Assembly: GCF_013347965.1 (NCBI RefSeq)
Contig: NZ_CP048810.1
Location: forward strand, 372,001-436,000
Reading direction: 5' to 3'
Length of the DNA stretch: 64,000 nt
Source of the DNA: Pseudomonas bijieensis
GTDB taxonomy: Bacteria; Pseudomonadota; Gammaproteobacteria; Pseudomonadales; Pseudomonadaceae
Shown: positions 9,227 to 16,852 of the stretch, one piece after another
How positions within the stretch are numbered: position 1 is the stretch's first letter
Layout of the letters: every line of letters starts with the position of its first letter
Position numbers and translations under genes: made by a program
Notes under the pieces: model-generated
What the model saw: the letters and a program-made list of their open reading frames with translations, nothing else
What the model was told of the DNA's origin: nothing
Databases searched by the model: none

Positions 9227-9468
9227 GGCGATTGCTTCATATCAAGGGTGCAAACCTAAACATTACAGAATTTTATGAATTTATGGGAAGAATGTGGCTC
9301 GTGGCTTTCTGTGGGCCAATAAAATAGCGGTTATGCGTTTTTTGCCTGAAAGCCAAACCTTGGAAGTTATAACGATATTAGATATTTGAATTTCCTTTGC
9401 CTTCGGGGGATACCTAGGATGCCCACTCATCAGGCCGGGGGACGCCGGCCATTCATGAGGGGAAATCC

Positions 9469-10311
9469 ATGTTGCTCGAGCGCTCACCCGTAAAACGATT
9501 GCTGCCTGTCATGCTGGGCGCCTTGATCTCATTGTCGGCCGTCGACAGCGTCCGGGCCGATGCCACCCTGGACAAGATCGAGCAACGCCACGAACTGGTG
9601 GTCGGCGTGCTGCTGTCCGGTGGTCCGTTCGGTGGCATCGACCCCGCCATCCAGAAACCGCGTGGCTTGAACGTCGACCTGGCCCAGGAATTGGGTCGGC
9701 AACTGGGCGCCGAGGTGCAATTGGTGCCGGTATTGCCCGCCAACCGCGTGCAGTTCCTGCAGCAGGGTAAAGTCGATGTGCTGATCGCCAATATGGAATG
9801 GACCGCCGAGCGCGGTGAAATCCTCGGGTTCGTGCCCACGCCGTTCTACCGCGTCGGTGGCACCGCGGCGGTACTCAAGGACAGTACGATCAGCCGCTGG
9901 GAAGACCTGAAGAATCAACCGGTGTGCACCTCCCAGGGCAGCAGCTATATCAAGCCGCTCACCGAGTTGGGCGTCGAGATCAAGGCCTTCAAGAGCTCCT
10001 CGGAATCACTCCTGGCGCTGCGGGGCAACAACTGTGTTGCCGCGGTGCACGACGCCACGCTGATCAATCCGCTGATTGCCGACAACGCCGAATGGCAGGG
10101 CTACCGCGCCCTGAGCCCGGAGCTGAACCCGGCACCCTCGGTGATCTGGACGCGCAAGGGCGAGAGCGATACCCAGGCCAGGCTCGATCCGATCATCAAG
10201 CAATTGCACCGCAGCGGCTGGCTGATCGAGGCCCAGACCCGTAACCGCATCACGCCGGCGTCACCGGCCTTGGTGGAGTTGCAGAAACAGTTCCAGGCCA
10301 ACGGCGCCTGA
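9469..10311 (+). CDS. Amino-acid ABC transporter substrate-binding protein (first of two)
   Basis: A 280-residue family-3 periplasmic binding protein with a signal peptide ending near VRADA (residues 1-29). Family features are RGLNVDLAQELGRQLGA, the LPANRVQFLQQGKVDVLIANM segment and TAERGEILGFVPTPF. The next gene encodes a close paralogue with the same layout. GAGGGGAAA precedes the ATG. It would deliver ligand to the permease pair encoded at 13842-15354. Two binding proteins for one permease suggests two related ligands, for example a reduced and an oxidised sulfur amino acid; that is inference. Confidence 0.88.
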   Translation: MLLERSPVKRLLPVMLGALISLSAVDSVRADATLDKIEQRHELVVGVLLSGGPFGGIDPAIQKPRGLNVDLAQELGRQLGAEVQLVPVLPANRVQFLQQGKVDVLIANMEWTAERGEILGFVPTPFYRVGGTAAVLKDSTISRWEDLKNQPVCTSQGSSYIKPLTELGVEIKAFKSSSESLLALRGNNCVAAVHDATLINPLIADNAEWQGYRALSPELNPAPSVIWTRKGESDTQARLDPIIKQLHRSGWLIEAQTRNRITPASPALVELQKQFQANGA

Positions 10312-10364
10312 GGACTGTCGCGCCTGCCTTCTCTCCCAACGACCGACGCTCAAGGTAATCACCC

Positions 10365-11216
10365 ATGACTTCATTTTTCATCCCTCGAACCCTGGTCAGC
10401 CTGTGCCTGGCATGGTCCATCGGATCTGCTGCCAGCCTGGCCCAGGCCGATGCCACGCTGGACCGGATCGAGCAACGTCACGCGATCAGCGTCGGGGTGA
10501 TGCTCAGTGGCGCGCCCTTCGGCACGATCGACCCCAAGACTGGCGAACACCTGGGCTACAACGTCGAATTGGCCCAGGGCATCGGCAAGGCGCTGGGCGT
10601 GGAGACCCAGACCGTATCGGTCCTGGCGCCAAACCGCGTGCAATTCCTGCAACAGGGCAAAGTCGACATCCTGATCGCCAACATGCAGTTCACCGAAGAG
10701 CGCGGCGAGATTCTCGACTATGTGCCCACGCCTTATGAGGAGGTTGGTGGCGCGGCGTTGATTCGCAAGGGTTCCGGCATCAGCCAGTGGGCCGACCTCA
10801 AAGGCAAGCCAGTGTGCGTGTCCCAGGGCAGCAATTTCATCAAGCCCCTGCAGGAAACCTATGGCGCACAGATCAAGGCTTTTCGCAGCCAGTCCGAGTC
10901 GCTGTTGTCGTTGCGCGGCAATGGCTGCGTGGCCGCGGTCCATGTGAGTCCGACCCTGCATGCGCTGCTGAGTGAAGACGAATGGGCCGGCTATGAAATT
11001 CCGCTGCCGGGGGATCTGATTCCGTCGAATTCGGTGATCTGGCTGCGCAAGGGCGAGCACGATACCCAGGCGAAACTCGATGCCATCGTGCGCGACTGGC
11101 ACCGCAGCGGCTGGCTGATCGAGTTGGGCGAGCGTACCGGCATGGCGCCGTCCCAGGCCCTGCGTGATCTGCATGCCAAGTACAGCAATGCCGCCCCCCT
11201 GGCCGCGCAACCATGA
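10365..11216 (+). CDS. Amino-acid ABC transporter substrate-binding protein (second of two)
   Basis: A 283-residue paralogue of the preceding protein, with signal peptide (cleavage near LAQADA), the shared APNRVQFLQQGKVDILIANM core and the same RSGWLIE segment near the C-terminus. The ligand-facing segments differ (GGAALIRKGSGISQW against GGTAAVLKDSTISRW), consistent with a related but not identical ligand. Its stop overlaps the next start by four bases (ATGA), so it is translationally coupled to the FAD oxidoreductase. Confidence 0.88.
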   Translation: MTSFFIPRTLVSLCLAWSIGSAASLAQADATLDRIEQRHAISVGVMLSGAPFGTIDPKTGEHLGYNVELAQGIGKALGVETQTVSVLAPNRVQFLQQGKVDILIANMQFTEERGEILDYVPTPYEEVGGAALIRKGSGISQWADLKGKPVCVSQGSNFIKPLQETYGAQIKAFRSQSESLLSLRGNGCVAAVHVSPTLHALLSEDEWAGYEIPLPGDLIPSNSVIWLRKGEHDTQAKLDAIVRDWHRSGWLIELGERTGMAPSQALRDLHAKYSNAAPLAAQP

Positions 11217-12637
11217 GCCAGTCGTTGTTTGCGGCGTTGCAGGCATTGGTGGGTGCCAGGCATGTGCAGAGCAGTGAAGAAGCCGCGCCGTACCTGACCG
11301 ACAAGCAGGGCCGTTACGTCGGCCAAGTGATTGCCGCGGTACACCCGGCCAGCACCGAAGAGGTGGCGGCGGTGGTCCGGGCTTGCGTCGCGACCGATAC
11401 GCCCGTGGTGGTGCAGGGCGGCAACACCGGACTGATGGGCGGTGCCACCCCGGACGCCAGCGGTCGCGCCGTGTTGCTATTGCTCGACCGAATGAATCGG
11501 GTACGTGCGGTGGACACCGACAACGACACCCTGACTGTCGAGGCGGGCTGCATCCTGCAAACTGTCCAGGAGGTTGCGCGTGCGGCCGGTCGCTTGTTCC
11601 CTCTGAGCCTCGGCGCCGAAGGCAGTTGCACCCTCGGCGGCAACCTGGGGACCAATGCCGGCGGCACCGCAGTGCTGCGCTATGGCAATACCCGCGAACT
11701 GACCCTGGGCCTGGAAGTCGTGACCGCCCAGGGTGAGATCTGGAACGGCCTGCGCGGCTTGCGCAAGGACAATACCGGCTACGATCTGCGGGACCTGTTT
11801 ATCGGCAGCGAAGGCACGCTGGGCATCATCACCGCCGCGACCCTGAAGCTGTTTCCACTGCCCAAAGCCCAGGCCACCGCGCTACTGGCGTTCGACTCGT
11901 TGGAGCAGGCAGTGGCCTTGCTGTCTCACGCCCGCGCCGGTTTTGGGGCCAGCCTGACGGCCTTCGAGTTGCTCAGCGCCGGGTGCCTTGCATTGTTGCG
12001 CGAGCAGTTTCCCGACGGTCCGCGGCCATTCTCCAATGCTCACCAGCCTTGGTTCGCACTGTTGGAACTGTCCGATAACCACAGTGAAAGTCATGCACGG
12101 GAAGTCTTCGAACAGGTGCTGGGCGAGGCCTTCGAGCAACACCTGCTGGCCGATGCGCTGATCGCTGAAAACCTCGTCCAGAGCCAGGCGTTCTGGCGAC
12201 TGCGGGAAAACATGAGCGATGCGCAAAAGCGCGCCGGGCGCAACATCAAGCATGACATCTCGGTGCCGATTTCCCAGGTCGCGGCATTCGTTGCCCATAC
12301 CGATGCGCTGCTGCAACAGCATTTTCCCGGCGTGCGGCACTACACCTTCGGTCATCTGGGCGACGGCAACCTGCATTACAACGTTGCCCATCCGCTGGGC
12401 TCCACGGTTGACGCGCACATGGCCCATTACACTGCGCTCAGCCAACTGGTCCACGACAGCGCCCATGCCCACGGTGGCTCGATCAGCGCCGAACACGGTA
12501 TCGGCCAGCGCAAGGTTAATGTGCTGGGGCGCTACAAAAGTGCGGTGGAACTGGACCTGATGCGTCGGATCAAGCAGGCGCTGGATCCGCGCAATCTGCT
12601 CAATCCGGGCAAGGTGCTGGAGGACACGCGGCCATGA
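11213..12637 (+). CDS. GlcD-like FAD-linked 2-hydroxyacid dehydrogenase
   Basis: A 474-residue flavoprotein of the VAO/PCMH type. The FAD-binding half contains VVVQGGNTGLMGGATPD and SLGAEGSCTLGGNLGTNAGG; the C-terminal FAD-oxidase half contains HLGDGNLHYNV and SAEHGIGQRK, which carry metal and substrate residues in D-lactate and D-2-hydroxyglutarate dehydrogenases. It probably oxidises a 2-hydroxy acid to a 2-oxo acid in the cytoplasm. In this operon, beside an aminotransferase and thiol-processing enzymes, a sulfur-bearing hydroxy acid such as 3-mercaptolactate is attractive but unproven. It overlaps both neighbours by four bases. Confidence 0.85.
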   Translation: MSQSLFAALQALVGARHVQSSEEAAPYLTDKQGRYVGQVIAAVHPASTEEVAAVVRACVATDTPVVVQGGNTGLMGGATPDASGRAVLLLLDRMNRVRAVDTDNDTLTVEAGCILQTVQEVARAAGRLFPLSLGAEGSCTLGGNLGTNAGGTAVLRYGNTRELTLGLEVVTAQGEIWNGLRGLRKDNTGYDLRDLFIGSEGTLGIITAATLKLFPLPKAQATALLAFDSLEQAVALLSHARAGFGASLTAFELLSAGCLALLREQFPDGPRPFSNAHQPWFALLELSDNHSESHAREVFEQVLGEAFEQHLLADALIAENLVQSQAFWRLRENMSDAQKRAGRNIKHDISVPISQVAAFVAHTDALLQQHFPGVRHYTFGHLGDGNLHYNVAHPLGSTVDAHMAHYTALSQLVHDSAHAHGGSISAEHGIGQRKVNVLGRYKSAVELDLMRRIKQALDPRNLLNPGKVLEDTRP

Positions 12638-13845
12638 CGCTTTACCTGTCCAAACGCGTGCAGCGGGTCTCGCTGTCAGCCAATGCCGCCGCCAAGTCCC
12701 GGGCCACGGCCCTGCGTGAGGCCGGTCGCGACATCCTCGACCTGACCACCGGCGAGCCGGATTTCGATACGCCGGTGCACGTCAAGCAGGCCGCCTACGC
12801 CGCCATTGCGGCCGGCGCCACCAAGTACACGCCGACGCCGGGCGTAAGGGCCTTGCGTGAGGCCGTGCAACACAAGCTGCGCACGGAAAACCAGCTGGAC
12901 TATCCGCTGGCATCCATCGTGATTGCCAACGGTGCGAAACAGATCATCTTCAACGCCTTCGCAGCGACGCTCGATGACGGCGACGAAGTGCTGGTACCGA
13001 CGCCGTACTGGCCGTCCTTCCCGGACAGTGTGCGTTTCAATGGTGGTGAACCGGTGTTCATCGAATGCGGGCTGGACCAGGGCTGCAAGCTCACGCCGCA
13101 ACAACTGGAGCAACACATCGGCGAGCGTACGCGCTGGCTGATCCTCAACAGCCCTGGCAACCCCAGTGGCGCGGTGTACAGCGAGGCCGAACTGCAAGGC
13201 CTGGCCCAGGTACTTCGGCGTCATGCCCACGTGCTGATTCTGCTGGATGAGCTCTACGAGCACATTCGTTTCGACGGCCGTCCGGTCCAGGGCTTGCTCA
13301 ACGTCGCGCCCGATCTGCAAGCGCGCTGCCTGCTGGTGGGCGGGGTATCGAAAACCTATGCCATGACCGGCTGGCGCATCGGTTTCGGTGCCGGGCCGCA
13401 AGCGTTGACCGAGGCCATGACCGTGGTGCAATCGCAATCCACTTCCGGGGCTTCCTCGGTCGGCCAGGCGGCGGCGTTGGCGGCGTTCGAGGGTGGGCTG
13501 GATTTTCTCGCGGAACAGGTCGCGGCTTATCGTCAACGCCGTGACGTGCTGGTGAGCAGCTTGCGCAATGTCGAGGGCCTTGAAGTCCTCGAGCCTCAAG
13601 GTGGTTTTTTCGTATTTGTGCGCTGCGCCGGGTTGTTGGGGCGCTACCGCCCGGACGGCCAGCGTCTGGAGCACGATACCGACGTTGTCGAGTACCTGCT
13701 GGACGAGGGCGTCGCTGGCGTCGCGGGCGGTGCGTATGGCTTGTCGCCGTGGTTTCGCCTGTCCATCGCCACGGCGACCGCAACCGTTGCCGAAGCGGGT
13801 CACCGAATTGCCCACGCTTGCGGCCGATTGAGGGGCGAGCGATGA
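12634..13845 (+). CDS. PLP-dependent class I aminotransferase
   Basis: A 403-residue aspartate-aminotransferase-fold enzyme. LTTGEPDFDTP and ATKYTPTPGVRALREAV are near the N-terminus, followed by the cofactor Asn in NSPGNPSG, the Asp/Tyr pair in LLDELYEH, the PLP-forming Lys240 in GVSKTYAMTGWRIGF, and the substrate Arg in WFRLSIA. It would convert an amino acid to its 2-oxo acid. Its place between the hydroxyacid dehydrogenase and the ABC permeases suggests both enzymes feed one oxo-acid pool. Start and stop codons overlap both neighbours (ATGA). Confidence 0.88.
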   Translation: MTLYLSKRVQRVSLSANAAAKSRATALREAGRDILDLTTGEPDFDTPVHVKQAAYAAIAAGATKYTPTPGVRALREAVQHKLRTENQLDYPLASIVIANGAKQIIFNAFAATLDDGDEVLVPTPYWPSFPDSVRFNGGEPVFIECGLDQGCKLTPQQLEQHIGERTRWLILNSPGNPSGAVYSEAELQGLAQVLRRHAHVLILLDELYEHIRFDGRPVQGLLNVAPDLQARCLLVGGVSKTYAMTGWRIGFGAGPQALTEAMTVVQSQSTSGASSVGQAAALAAFEGGLDFLAEQVAAYRQRRDVLVSSLRNVEGLEVLEPQGGFFVFVRCAGLLGRYRPDGQRLEHDTDVVEYLLDEGVAGVAGGAYGLSPWFRLSIATATATVAEAGHRIAHACGRLRGER

Positions 13846-14576
13846 GCCATTGGCTGGAGCAGTTCGTCCATTGGAGCGCCGGGCTCGGCCTCAACTACAA
13901 CTTTTTGCTCGATGCCTATCAGCGCGGCACGCTGGAGCAGGGCGCGTTGACCACGGTGTTGTTGTGCCTGTTGACCATCGTCGGCAGCCTGCTGGCGGGC
14001 GTCGGCCTGGCGGCACTGTTGACCTCGGGCAAGCCCTGGCTCGCCAGGCCGGCGCGGGTGTTCATCGAAGTCACCCGCAATACGCCGACCCTGGTCCAGC
14101 TGTATTGCGCCTTCCTGGTGCTGAACATGCTGCTGACCGAGGCCGTCGGTGCGGCCAACCCGCTGACACCCTTCGCCTGGGTGGTGATCGTGATCTCGCT
14201 GCACAAGGGTGCGTTCCATGCCGAAGCGCTGCGGGCCGGCATCGAGGCGGTGCCTGCGGTGACCCTGGAGGCCGCCAGTTCGCTGGCCTTCGATCACCGC
14301 CAATTGTTATGGAACGTGCAACTGCCCCTGGCCCTGCGTTTTGCCTTGCCGTCGCTGATCAATAACCTGATCGACCTGGTGAAAATGACCGCCGTGGCCT
14401 CGGCCATTGCCGTGGGCGACATCACCTACGCGGCCATCATGATCTGGACCCAGAGCGATAACGTGCTGGAGCTGATGATTCTGATCCTGGGTTTTTTCGG
14501 CTTGCTGAGTTTCACCGTCAATTGCGTGGGGCGCTACCTTGAAGCGCGCCTGAGGATGCCCGGCTATGGCCATTGA
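13842..14576 (+). CDS. Amino-acid ABC transporter permease
   Basis: A 244-residue inner-membrane permease of the HisM/GlnP family with about five helices. VFIEVTRNTPTLVQLY and the EAA loop (EALRAGIEAVPAVTLEAASSLAFDHRQLLWNVQLPLALR) are typical. The ATG at 13842 overlaps the aminotransferase stop. It pairs with the permease encoded immediately downstream to form the channel. Confidence 0.88.
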   Translation: MSHWLEQFVHWSAGLGLNYNFLLDAYQRGTLEQGALTTVLLCLLTIVGSLLAGVGLAALLTSGKPWLARPARVFIEVTRNTPTLVQLYCAFLVLNMLLTEAVGAANPLTPFAWVVIVISLHKGAFHAEALRAGIEAVPAVTLEAASSLAFDHRQLLWNVQLPLALRFALPSLINNLIDLVKMTAVASAIAVGDITYAAIMIWTQSDNVLELMILILGFFGLLSFTVNCVGRYLEARLRMPGYGH

Positions 14577-15354
14577 TTCGTCCGTCATCGTGCCGCTGAC
14601 TTGGCCGCGTCGACATTTCGGCAAGGTGCTGCTGGGGATCGGAGCGCTGTCCTGGCTGGTGTATTTCGCCCCGCACAGCCCGGTGTTCAAGGCCTTGCTG
14701 CAATGGTCACCGGCCCTGGCCGCAGGCTTCGGCCAGAATATTCTCATCAGTCTGCTGGCCATTGGGCTGGGTTCTGCCGCGGGGTTGGTGGTCGGCGCCA
14801 TGGTCCTGTCGCCCCTGCGCTCGCTGCGCTGGCCGGCACGGATCTGGGTGCAGGTCTTGCGCAACGCGCCGTGGCTGGTGCTGATCTATTTCACCACCTA
14901 TGTGTTCCCGTTCGAGATTCGTATCGGCCACGGCTATGTCTCGTTTCCCGACTGGATCAAGGTCACCCTCGGCCTGGCGTTGCCGGCCAGTGCCAACGTC
15001 GCGGAAATCTTCCGGGGCGCGATTGCCTCGATCCCCAGTACTCAATGGGAGGCCGCGCGCTCCCTGGCGTTCACCCGTGGGCAGATTTTCCGCTCGATCA
15101 TCCTGCCGCAGTGCTTCAAGCGCATGTTGCCGCCGTGGATGAACCTCTACGCGGTGATCACCATGGGCACCGCGCTGGCCTCCCTGGTGGGCGTGCATGA
15201 CGTGATCGATACCGCGCAGATCGCCAGCAATACCGTGAACCTGACCGGCTTCACCGTGGTGATCTACCTGAGCCTGCTGGTGCTGTTCTTCGCCTATTGC
15301 TACCCGATTTCCCGCCTCACCCAATACCTGGAGCGACGTTATGCCTTCTACTGA
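14566..15354 (+). CDS. Amino-acid ABC transporter permease (partner)
   Basis: A 262-residue HisM/GlnP-type permease with several membrane helices. VQVLRNAPWLVLIYF and the EAA-type loop (EIFRGAIASIPSTQWEAARSLAF) are visible. It overlaps the previous permease by 11 bases and the next ATPase gene by 14, showing tight coupling of the transporter genes. The two permeases differ enough to be a heterodimer rather than a recent duplication. Confidence 0.88.
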   Translation: MAIDSSVIVPLTWPRRHFGKVLLGIGALSWLVYFAPHSPVFKALLQWSPALAAGFGQNILISLLAIGLGSAAGLVVGAMVLSPLRSLRWPARIWVQVLRNAPWLVLIYFTTYVFPFEIRIGHGYVSFPDWIKVTLGLALPASANVAEIFRGAIASIPSTQWEAARSLAFTRGQIFRSIILPQCFKRMLPPWMNLYAVITMGTALASLVGVHDVIDTAQIASNTVNLTGFTVVIYLSLLVLFFAYCYPISRLTQYLERRYAFY

Positions 15355-16177
15355 AACCGTCGCCGAACCCCTGGTCAGCCTGCGCGACCTGCACCTGTCG
15401 TTCGGCAGCAACCCGGTGCTCAAGGGCATTGACCTGGATGTGCGCCGTGGCGAGGCCGTGTCGATCATCGGCCCGTCCGGCTCGGGCAAGTCGACGATCC
15501 TGCGTTGCATTACCGGCCTGTTACAGCCCCAGCGCGGCAGCATTCGCGTCGGTGCCACCGAAGTCCACACCCTGGCCCAGGAAGCCCAGCGCATCGAGTT
15601 GCGCAAGCGCGTGGGGTTTGTGTTCCAGCAGTACAACCTGTTCCCGCATCTGTCGGTGCTGGAGAACCTGGTGATCGCACCGCGCAAGGTCCTGGGTCGC
15701 AATCGGGCCGACGCCGAGAAAGACGCCCGCGCCTTGCTCGCCAAGGTGCGCATGGAGCACAAGGCCGATGCCTACCCGGGGCAGCTCTCGGGCGGCCAGC
15801 AACAACGGGTGGCGATTGCCCGCGCCCTGGCGATGCGTCCGGAGCTGATTCTGTTCGATGAAGTGACCTCGGCCCTGGACCCGGAAACCGTCGGCGAGGT
15901 GTTGACGGTGATTCGCGAGCTGACCGAAGAGGGCATGACCTGCGTGCTGGTGACCCACGAAATGCGCTTCGCCGAGGAGATCAGCGATGTCGTCTATTTC
16001 ACCGAGAACGGTGTGATCGTCGAGCACGGTAGCGCCGCGCGGATTTTCCAGCACCCCACCAGCGAGCGCACCCGGGAGTTTCTGCGCCATGCCTTGGGTG
16101 ACCCAGGGCGGCGTCTGCCCAACGCCGATGATCCGTACCTGTTGACCAACCTGAGTCGCTACAGCCTGTCCGTTTAA
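15341..16177 (+). CDS. Amino-acid ABC transporter ATPase
   Basis: A 278-residue ATPase of the polar amino-acid uptake family. Walker A is GPSGSGKST, the Q-loop is FVFQQYNLFPHLSVLENL, the signature is LSGGQQQR, Walker B is LILFDEVTSALDPE, and the switch His is in LVTHEM. It ends with a 30-residue tail (PGRRLPNADDPYL) longer than in most relatives. It energises the permease pair encoded just upstream. Confidence 0.92.
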   Translation: MPSTETVAEPLVSLRDLHLSFGSNPVLKGIDLDVRRGEAVSIIGPSGSGKSTILRCITGLLQPQRGSIRVGATEVHTLAQEAQRIELRKRVGFVFQQYNLFPHLSVLENLVIAPRKVLGRNRADAEKDARALLAKVRMEHKADAYPGQLSGGQQQRVAIARALAMRPELILFDEVTSALDPETVGEVLTVIRELTEEGMTCVLVTHEMRFAEEISDVVYFTENGVIVEHGSAARIFQHPTSERTREFLRHALGDPGRRLPNADDPYLLTNLSRYSLSV

Positions 16178-16207
16178 TTGTCTGTTCTGAACAATGGAGC
16201 CTGCCCT

Positions 16208-16807
16208 ATGAGCGTGTTTAGCCGTCCCGATGTCATCGAAGCCTTCCTGCAGAAAGTACGCGTCATCCATCAGCGCGGGGTCGATCGTGCCGCGCTGACT
16301 GAAATCGTTGGTCTGTTGGAAGGTCTGGCCGAGCGCCGCGACCTGTTCAACTTCGAAACCTTTCCGGCGCCGGTGCCGGGGCAGGGCAGCACCGCGTTCC
16401 GCTACCGCCTCAATGACGATGGCGACACTCCGACGTTGTACCTGAACTCGCTGCTGCCGGGCAAAAGCACGATCCCTCACAACCACGAAACCTGGGCGAT
16501 TATCAGTGCTATCGAGGGCCAGGAAATCAACTACGTCTACCAGCGCGACGACGAGGGGCGTGAACCGGGTTACACCACCCTGCACCTGGAAAAAGAAGTG
16601 ATCGTGCAGCCCGGCACCTCGATTTCGTTCCTTGGGGAAGATCTGCATGGCATTCGGGTCGCCGGAGAGCAGCCGACCCTGCATTTCCACCTGTATGGCT
16701 TGCCGCTGGAGTCGCTCAATGGCCGTTATGGAGTCGAGGCCGATGGGCGGATTCTCAATTACAACGCCTCGCAAATGGCCCCGTCGATCAAGGCCTACGC
16801 CCACTGA
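16208..16807 (+). CDS. Cysteine-dioxygenase-like thiol dioxygenase (cupin)
   Basis: A 199-residue cupin of the COG5553/cysteine-dioxygenase type. Iron ligands are visible as His91 and His93 (PHNHETW) and His147 (EDLHGI). His161 and Tyr163 (FHLYG) match the outer-sphere His/Tyr of thiol dioxygenases. Arg65 (FRYRLN) could bind the carboxylate. Such enzymes oxidise cysteine, 3-mercaptopropionate or mercaptosuccinate to sulfinates using O2. The ATG at 16208 is chosen over 16178 because the longer form begins in the intergenic stretch after the ATPase. A thiol dioxygenase next to a C-S lyase/rhodanese fusion is the strongest sign that this operon handles sulfur. Confidence 0.82.
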   Translation: MSVFSRPDVIEAFLQKVRVIHQRGVDRAALTEIVGLLEGLAERRDLFNFETFPAPVPGQGSTAFRYRLNDDGDTPTLYLNSLLPGKSTIPHNHETWAIISAIEGQEINYVYQRDDEGREPGYTTLHLEKEVIVQPGTSISFLGEDLHGIRVAGEQPTLHFHLYGLPLESLNGRYGVEADGRILNYNASQMAPSIKAYAH

Positions 16808-16852
16808 CGCCACCTCGTGCTCCAGTCACTCCATTTTTCCAGCGGGACTCCC

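Noticed and set aside
12676..16813. Minus-strand frames of 379, 351 and 430 codons opposite the aminotransferase, permease and ATPase genes
   Set aside because: They are shadows of real genes with clear catalytic or transport motifs, and lack ribosome sites.
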